From Thalassarchaeum sp002495735 (GTDB taxonomy: Archaea > Thermoplasmatota > Poseidoniia > Poseidoniales > Thalassarchaeaceae): 64,000 bases of DNA. The notes under the pieces were generated by a model, which was not told the origin of the DNA, made no database searches, and worked only from the letters and a program-made list of their open reading frames with translations. Below, in pieces: positions 60,429 to 64,000 of this stretch. The position numbers were made by a program, and so were the translations under genes. Numbering within the stretch: position 1 is the first letter of the stretch; every line of letters begins with the position of its first letter. The stretch lies in contig CALDRG010000103.1 of NCBI GenBank assembly GCA_937911265.1, forward strand, positions 59,156-123,155, written 5' to 3'.

Positions 60429-63400
60429 TCCTTGCGGCGGCCTAGCAGGGCAGCACCGAGTAGTGAGATTGCAGCGAACAGCGACGGGAATCCCGGTACA
60501 GCGTTCGTCCATCCGAGGTTGGTCTCCTCCTCTGGCTGGTAATCCGGGCCATCGGTGTTGTCGTTGTCCATGGCATCGCAGAGTCCGTCACCATCGTAGT
60601 CGGACGGTGTAGAGTCAGCATCGAGGCTGTCAGAACCGCACTCGTCCTCACGAGCGTCAGACACGGTGTCACCGTCGTCGTCGGTGTCGGCATTGTCACC
60701 AGTGCCGTCACCGTCGGTGTCGTCCCACTCAGTTGAGTCGGACGGGAAGGCGTCATCTACGTCGGCGGCGCCGTCGTTGTCGTCGTCACCATCAGCGTTG
60801 TCGCCCAGTCCGTCACCATCGAGATCGTTGGTCTCAGCAGCATTCAGCGGGAAGGCGTCATCTGCATCTGCAACACCGTCACCGTCATCGTCGGTGTCGC
60901 TGTTGTCGCCGATTCCGTCACCATCACTGTCGACCCACTCAGATGAATCCGCGGGGAAGACGTCGATACCATCGTTGACGCCGTCACCGTCGTCATCCGC
61001 ATCAGAGTTGTCGCCCTGACCGTCGCCGTCCATGTCGGCCCATTCACTGGAATCCTCGGGGAAGGCGTCGTCTGCGTCATCGTAGCCGTCGTTGTCGTCG
61101 TCATCGTCAGCATTGTTGCCAATGCCGTCGTTGTCGTCGTCAGACCACTCTGAGGAATCAAGCGGGAACGGATCGGCCACGTCAGCGACTCCATCGCCAT
61201 CGTCGTCCGGATCCACGTTGTTACCGAGGCCATCGCCATCGGTATCATCCCACTCGCCTGCATTGTAAGGGAATGCGTCGTCTACATCGTCCACTCCGTC
61301 AGCGTCGTCATCAGCGTCAGCGTTGTCGCCGATTCCGTCCCCGTCGAAGTCTTCGGTCTCTGTGGCGTCGGTCGGGAACTCGTCCTGGCCGTCATTTACT
61401 CCGTCGTTGTCGTCGTCGCCGTCCTCGTTGTCACCAATACCATCGCCGTCGTTGTCGTTAACTTCGCTTGGGTCCTGTGGGAACGCGTCGACATCGTCGT
61501 CGTATCCATCGTTGTCGTCGTCAGCGTCCATGATGTCGCAGATATGGTCTCCTTCGAAGTCAGCAGGTACAGAGTTGACATCTAGAGAGTCAGTTCCACA
61601 AGCTGCCTCGTCAGAGTCAGACCATGTGTCAGCGTCGTCATCGTCATCAATCGTGTAGGCTGATGGATCGCAGGCAGAGCCGTTGAGCATCGTCGTGCCG
61701 AGGTTGTCGGCTAATCCGTCACCGTCGGTGTCTAAGCCAACGCATGGGTCCAGTGGATCCAAGTCATCACCATCTAGAGTACCGTCGTTATCGTCGTCGG
61801 GATCGAGGTTGGTGATTCCAGTAGGCACTGGCATGTCGACATCGTCAATCCAGACAGTGTCTTGGTTACCGTCAACACTGGAGTCCTTCCAGTACACCCA
61901 CGTGTAGGTGTGGAATCCGGCTGTAACCGGGAACTGGTAGATTCCAGCTGTGATGCCGGACCAGCGCATGGTGTATCCGGAAGTCCTCAGGCATCCTGCA
62001 GAGTTATCGACGCAGAACACGAGGAAGTCCCAGTTTGCCTCGGAACTCGTCTGGTATGCGAACTCGCCGGTTCCATTGACCGCGTTAACGATAATCTCCA
62101 ACTTGGAGAACTCGTTGTGGACGATGTCGCCGTTCTCGGCGGAGAAAGAGCCGCTGATTACAGTATTACTCTGGACGAACCATGATGTGCTACCACTGGT
62201 AGTCCATCCGCCGCCCAGTGAACCGGACTCGAAGTCGCCGCTGAATGGTGGCGGTCCAGTGTAGTCAGCAATTCCGTCGCCGTCAGTATCGATCCAAGCA
62301 CTGCCGTCCAATGGGAACGGATCGACATCGTCGTTGACGTTGTCGCCGTCATCATCGAGATCGGCATTGTCGCCTGTACCGTCGCCATCAAAGTCGGACC
62401 ACTCCGTCGGATCGTTCGGGAAGGCGTCGTTGGCATCGGTGACGTTGTCGTTGTCGTCATCGGTGTCCTCGTTGTCGCCAATTCCATCCTGATCGTTGTC
62501 GGTCTGCTCGTTCGGATTCAGTGGGAACTCATCGTTGAGGTCGTAGGTACCGTCGTTGTCGTCATCGGTATCCTGCACGTCACAGAAGCCGTCACCATCG
62601 GTGTCAGTGTTCTCGTTGGCATCGTACGGACAATCGTCGACTAGGTCATCGTAACCGTCGTTGTCGTCGTCCATGTCCTCGTCCACGCCATCGGATGTCA
62701 CGACCACGTTGTCGATGTAGATCGCCTCGGAACCGGAGTTCGAAGCAAACTGCACGGCAATACTGCCTGCACCTGAGACGTCAGCGGAGATAGTTGTCCA
62801 CACACCCTCCATTGCGGAGAAGTCGAGGTCGATGTCATATCCGTTGGTGTCTAGCAGGTACGTGCTGCCAGTTGCAGTCTCGTAACTTACTGTGATGTAG
62901 TCCGTGGTCTCCCATCCAGTGCTCTGGACGAAGATGTCCATTGATACACTGTCTGCGTCGGAGACGACATCGAAGACCAGTTGTGCGATACCGTCAGTAT
63001 CTGACATCTGGTAGCCCTGCGAGCCGTCGGTGAAGGCACCAACAGTGCTGGTGAAGTCAGTGATTCCGAAGTAGTCGCCGTCAGTCAGGCCGACTCCTCC
63101 AGTGCTGACGTAGGATGCGCTGTATCCGAGGTCAGACCCGGTCACGTAGGCTGTGAAGCCCATCATGTTCAGTCCGTACGGACTCGCATCCTGTGACCAT
63201 GTGTAGGTACCAGGCTCTATCGAATCAGACCATCCAGTGTAACCGTACTGCGTAGCCCAATCGGTGTAGTAGTCACCGTTCGCGATAGATATCAGGAGGT
63301 GTCCAGACGGACCTACCAATGTGGCGGCATGGTATGCGTACGTGTACGAGGACATTGTCCATGGCATCAGAGTCTCACCCTCGTTGAGGGTGAAGCTGCA

Positions 63401-64000
63401 AGTGAATGCAGTCATGATGGTGCTACCAGTTGTGCAAGGTGTCGTGGACGCGTCGTAGTTGACATCGGACTCTCCAGCGTTGTTATCCAACGTGTGATTG
63501 AGAGACTCGTTGCCAGTGTCTGTGTACTGAGAGCCAGCAGAGGCTGCCTCGAAAGAGGCGGTGGCCACTGTTGAACCGCAACCTACTGAGAGGAGGGTGT
63601 CCGGCATTCCATCGCTGTCGAAGTCAGCGTTCGCGCAGTTGTTCAGCGGGAACGGATCGCTAGCATCGGGTGTACCATCGCCGTCGTCGTCGTCATCGGT
63701 GTTATCGCCAGTGCCGTCGCCATCGGTGTCATCCCACTCAGTATCATCCAGTCCGAATGCATCGAGGTAGTCGTCTACACCGTCGTTGTCGTCATCGCCG
63801 TCCAGCATCAGAGTGCTCGAGCAGCTAGCGGCCATGGTGTCAGGCCTGCCGTCGCCGTCGGTGTCGGTGTCCGCGCATTCGTCTAGTGAGAACGCATCGT
63901 CCACGTCGGGTGTGCCGTCAGCGTCGTCGTCGGTATCGGTGTTGTCACCAGTACCGTCAGCGTCAGTATCGACCCATTCGTTGATGTCATCAGGGAAGTC
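60422..64000 (-). CDS. Giant surface protein with calcium-binding DxDxDG repeats and PGF-CTERM-like tail (5' end outside window)
   Basis: The frame is open through the window edge at 64000, so the start is missing; at least 1,190 residues are visible. Units of thrombospondin type 3-like repeats (DAFPxDxxEWxDxDGDGxGDN) occur throughout; near the C-terminus eight consecutive units have a period close to 35 residues. Two non-repeat beta-rich domains interrupt them, around 62640-63600 (ending AIYIDNVVVTSDG) and around 61820-62270 (FSGDFESGSLGGGW...DTVWIDDVDM), resembling MAM/lectin-like jelly rolls. The end VPGFPSLFAAISLLGAALLG followed by RRKDD is a PGF-CTERM-type sorting tail. Probably secreted, calcium-stabilised and lipid-anchored by the archaeosortase at 39726. 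Confidence 0.85.
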   Translation of the reverse strand, partial: DFPDDINEWVDTDADGTGDNTDTDDDADGTPDVDDAFSLDECADTDTDGDGRPDTMAASCSSTLMLDGDDDNDGVDDYLDAFGLDDTEWDDTDGDGTGDNTDDDDDGDGTPDASDPFPLNNCANADFDSDGMPDTLLSVGCGSTVATASFEAASAGSQYTDTGNESLNHTLDNNAGESDVNYDASTTPCTTGSTIMTAFTCSFTLNEGETLMPWTMSSYTYAYHAATLVGPSGHLLISIANGDYYTDWATQYGYTGWSDSIEPGTYTWSQDASPYGLNMMGFTAYVTGSDLGYSASYVSTGGVGLTDGDYFGITDFTSTVGAFTDGSQGYQMSDTDGIAQLVFDVVSDADSVSMDIFVQSTGWETTDYITVSYETATGSTYLLDTNGYDIDLDFSAMEGVWTTISADVSGAGSIAVQFASNSGSEAIYIDNVVVTSDGVDEDMDDDNDGYDDLVDDCPYDANENTDTDGDGFCDVQDTDDDNDGTYDLNDEFPLNPNEQTDNDQDGIGDNEDTDDDNDNVTDANDAFPNDPTEWSDFDGDGTGDNADLDDDGDNVNDDVDPFPLDGSAWIDTDGDGIADYTGPPPFSGDFESGSLGGGWTTSGSTSWFVQSNTVISGSFSAENGDIVHNEFSKLEIIVNAVNGTGEFAYQTSSEANWDFLVFCVDNSAGCLRTSGYTMRWSGITAGIYQFPVTAGFHTYTWVYWKDSSVDGNQDTVWIDDVDMPVPTGITNLDPDDDNDGTLDGDDLDPLDPCVGLDTDGDGLADNLGTTMLNGSACDPSAYTIDDDDDADTWSDSDEAACGTDSLDVNSVPADFEGDHICDIMDADDDNDGYDDDVDAFPQDPSEVNDNDGDGIGDNEDGDDDNDGVNDGQDEFPTDATETEDFDGDGIGDNADADDDADGVDDVDDAFPYNAGEWDDTDGDGLGNNVDPDDDGDGVADVADPFPLDSSEWSDDDNDGIGNNADDDDDNDGYDDADDAFPEDSSEWADMDGDGQGDNSDADDDGDGVNDGIDVFPADSSEWVDSDGDGIGDNSDTDDDGDGVADADDAFPLNAAETNDLDGDGLGDNADGDDDNDGAADVDDAFPSDSTEWDDTDGDGTGDNADTDDDGDTVSDAREDECGSDSLDADSTPSDYDGDGLCDAMDNDNTDGPDYQPEEETNLGWTNAVPGFPSLFAAISLLGAALLGRRKDD

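Noticed and set aside
60580..61500. Regular 105-base repeats considered as a possible CRISPR or satellite array
   Set aside because: Period and sequence follow a coding protein repeat in one open frame; there are no unrelated spacers.
60666..61907. Long plus-strand frames rich in Ser-Pro or Arg-His opposite the repeat protein
   Set aside because: They are antisense shadows of GAC/GAT-rich Asp repeats; their composition is fully explained by the minus-strand coding repeats.

Overview
The window is a contiguous piece of an archaeal chromosome. Archaeal or eukaryote-like information genes dominate: exosome (Rrp4, Rrp41, Rrp42), SBDS, 20S proteasome alpha, prefoldin beta, Pcc1, eL43, small primase subunit, RFC large subunit, aEF2, uS7, uS12, SRP54, aIF5A, Dph6, TiaS, Tsr3, TrmY and KptA. 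They sit beside bacterial-looking aerobic-heterotroph genes: a beta-oxidation thiolase, futalosine-route menaquinone genes, Trk potassium uptake and an OPT transporter. The moderate GC content and a giant acidic surface protein of calcium-type DxDxDG repeats point to marine Thermoplasmatota, most likely Marine Group II (Candidatus Poseidoniales). That placement is inference from gene content, not from a marker phylogeny.

Layout. 1-7.2 kb: truncated MBF1, Tsr3, MetRS, a CNNM/CorC-type membrane protein, two lineage-specific proteins, PriS. 7.3-11.7 kb: MqnD, a helical-repeat/DUF531-like fusion, MqnA and MqnE (menaquinone). 11.8-19.1 kb: split transketolase, membrane proteins, ProRS, CoaBC, thiolase. 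19.2-22.8 kb: KptA, then an isoprenoid block of isopentenyl phosphate kinase plus an IPP isomerase-prenyl synthase fusion. 22.8-27.6 kb: aEF2, uS7, uS12 and a divergent UbiD-type decarboxylase. 27.6-29.0 kb: TPR protein and Nudix hydrolase. 29.0-34.4 kb: the classical proteasome-exosome superoperon on the minus strand. 34.5-36.6 kb: Dph6 and PurB. 36.7-40.7 kb: small membrane proteins, TiaS, GmhB, GmhA and a divergent archaeosortase. 40.7-46.0 kb: a very large Lhr-type helicase. 46.2-55.4 kb: GlyRS, RFC-L, TrkH, TrkA, SRP54, TrmY. 55.4-60.3 kb: SurE, an EamA transporter, an OPT transporter and aIF5A. 60.4-64.0 kb: the 3' part of the giant repeat protein, running off the window.

How genes fit together. 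Archaeosortase (39.7 kb) and the repeat protein with a PGF-CTERM-like tail (60.4 kb) form a plausible enzyme-substrate pair for surface anchoring, and GmhA/GmhB beside the archaeosortase hint at heptose for a surface glycan. IPK, the IDI-GGPPS fusion and possibly UbiD serve isoprenoid lipid synthesis; UbiD could alternatively serve menaquinone. aEF2 keeps the diphthamide region and Dph6 supplies the last diphthamide step. Several genes have AT-rich TATA-like boxes roughly 20-40 bases before the preferred start codon, suggesting mostly leaderless mRNAs. No rRNA, tRNA, CRISPR array, insertion sequence or integrase was recognised, and no stretch longer than 300 bases lacks a gene.
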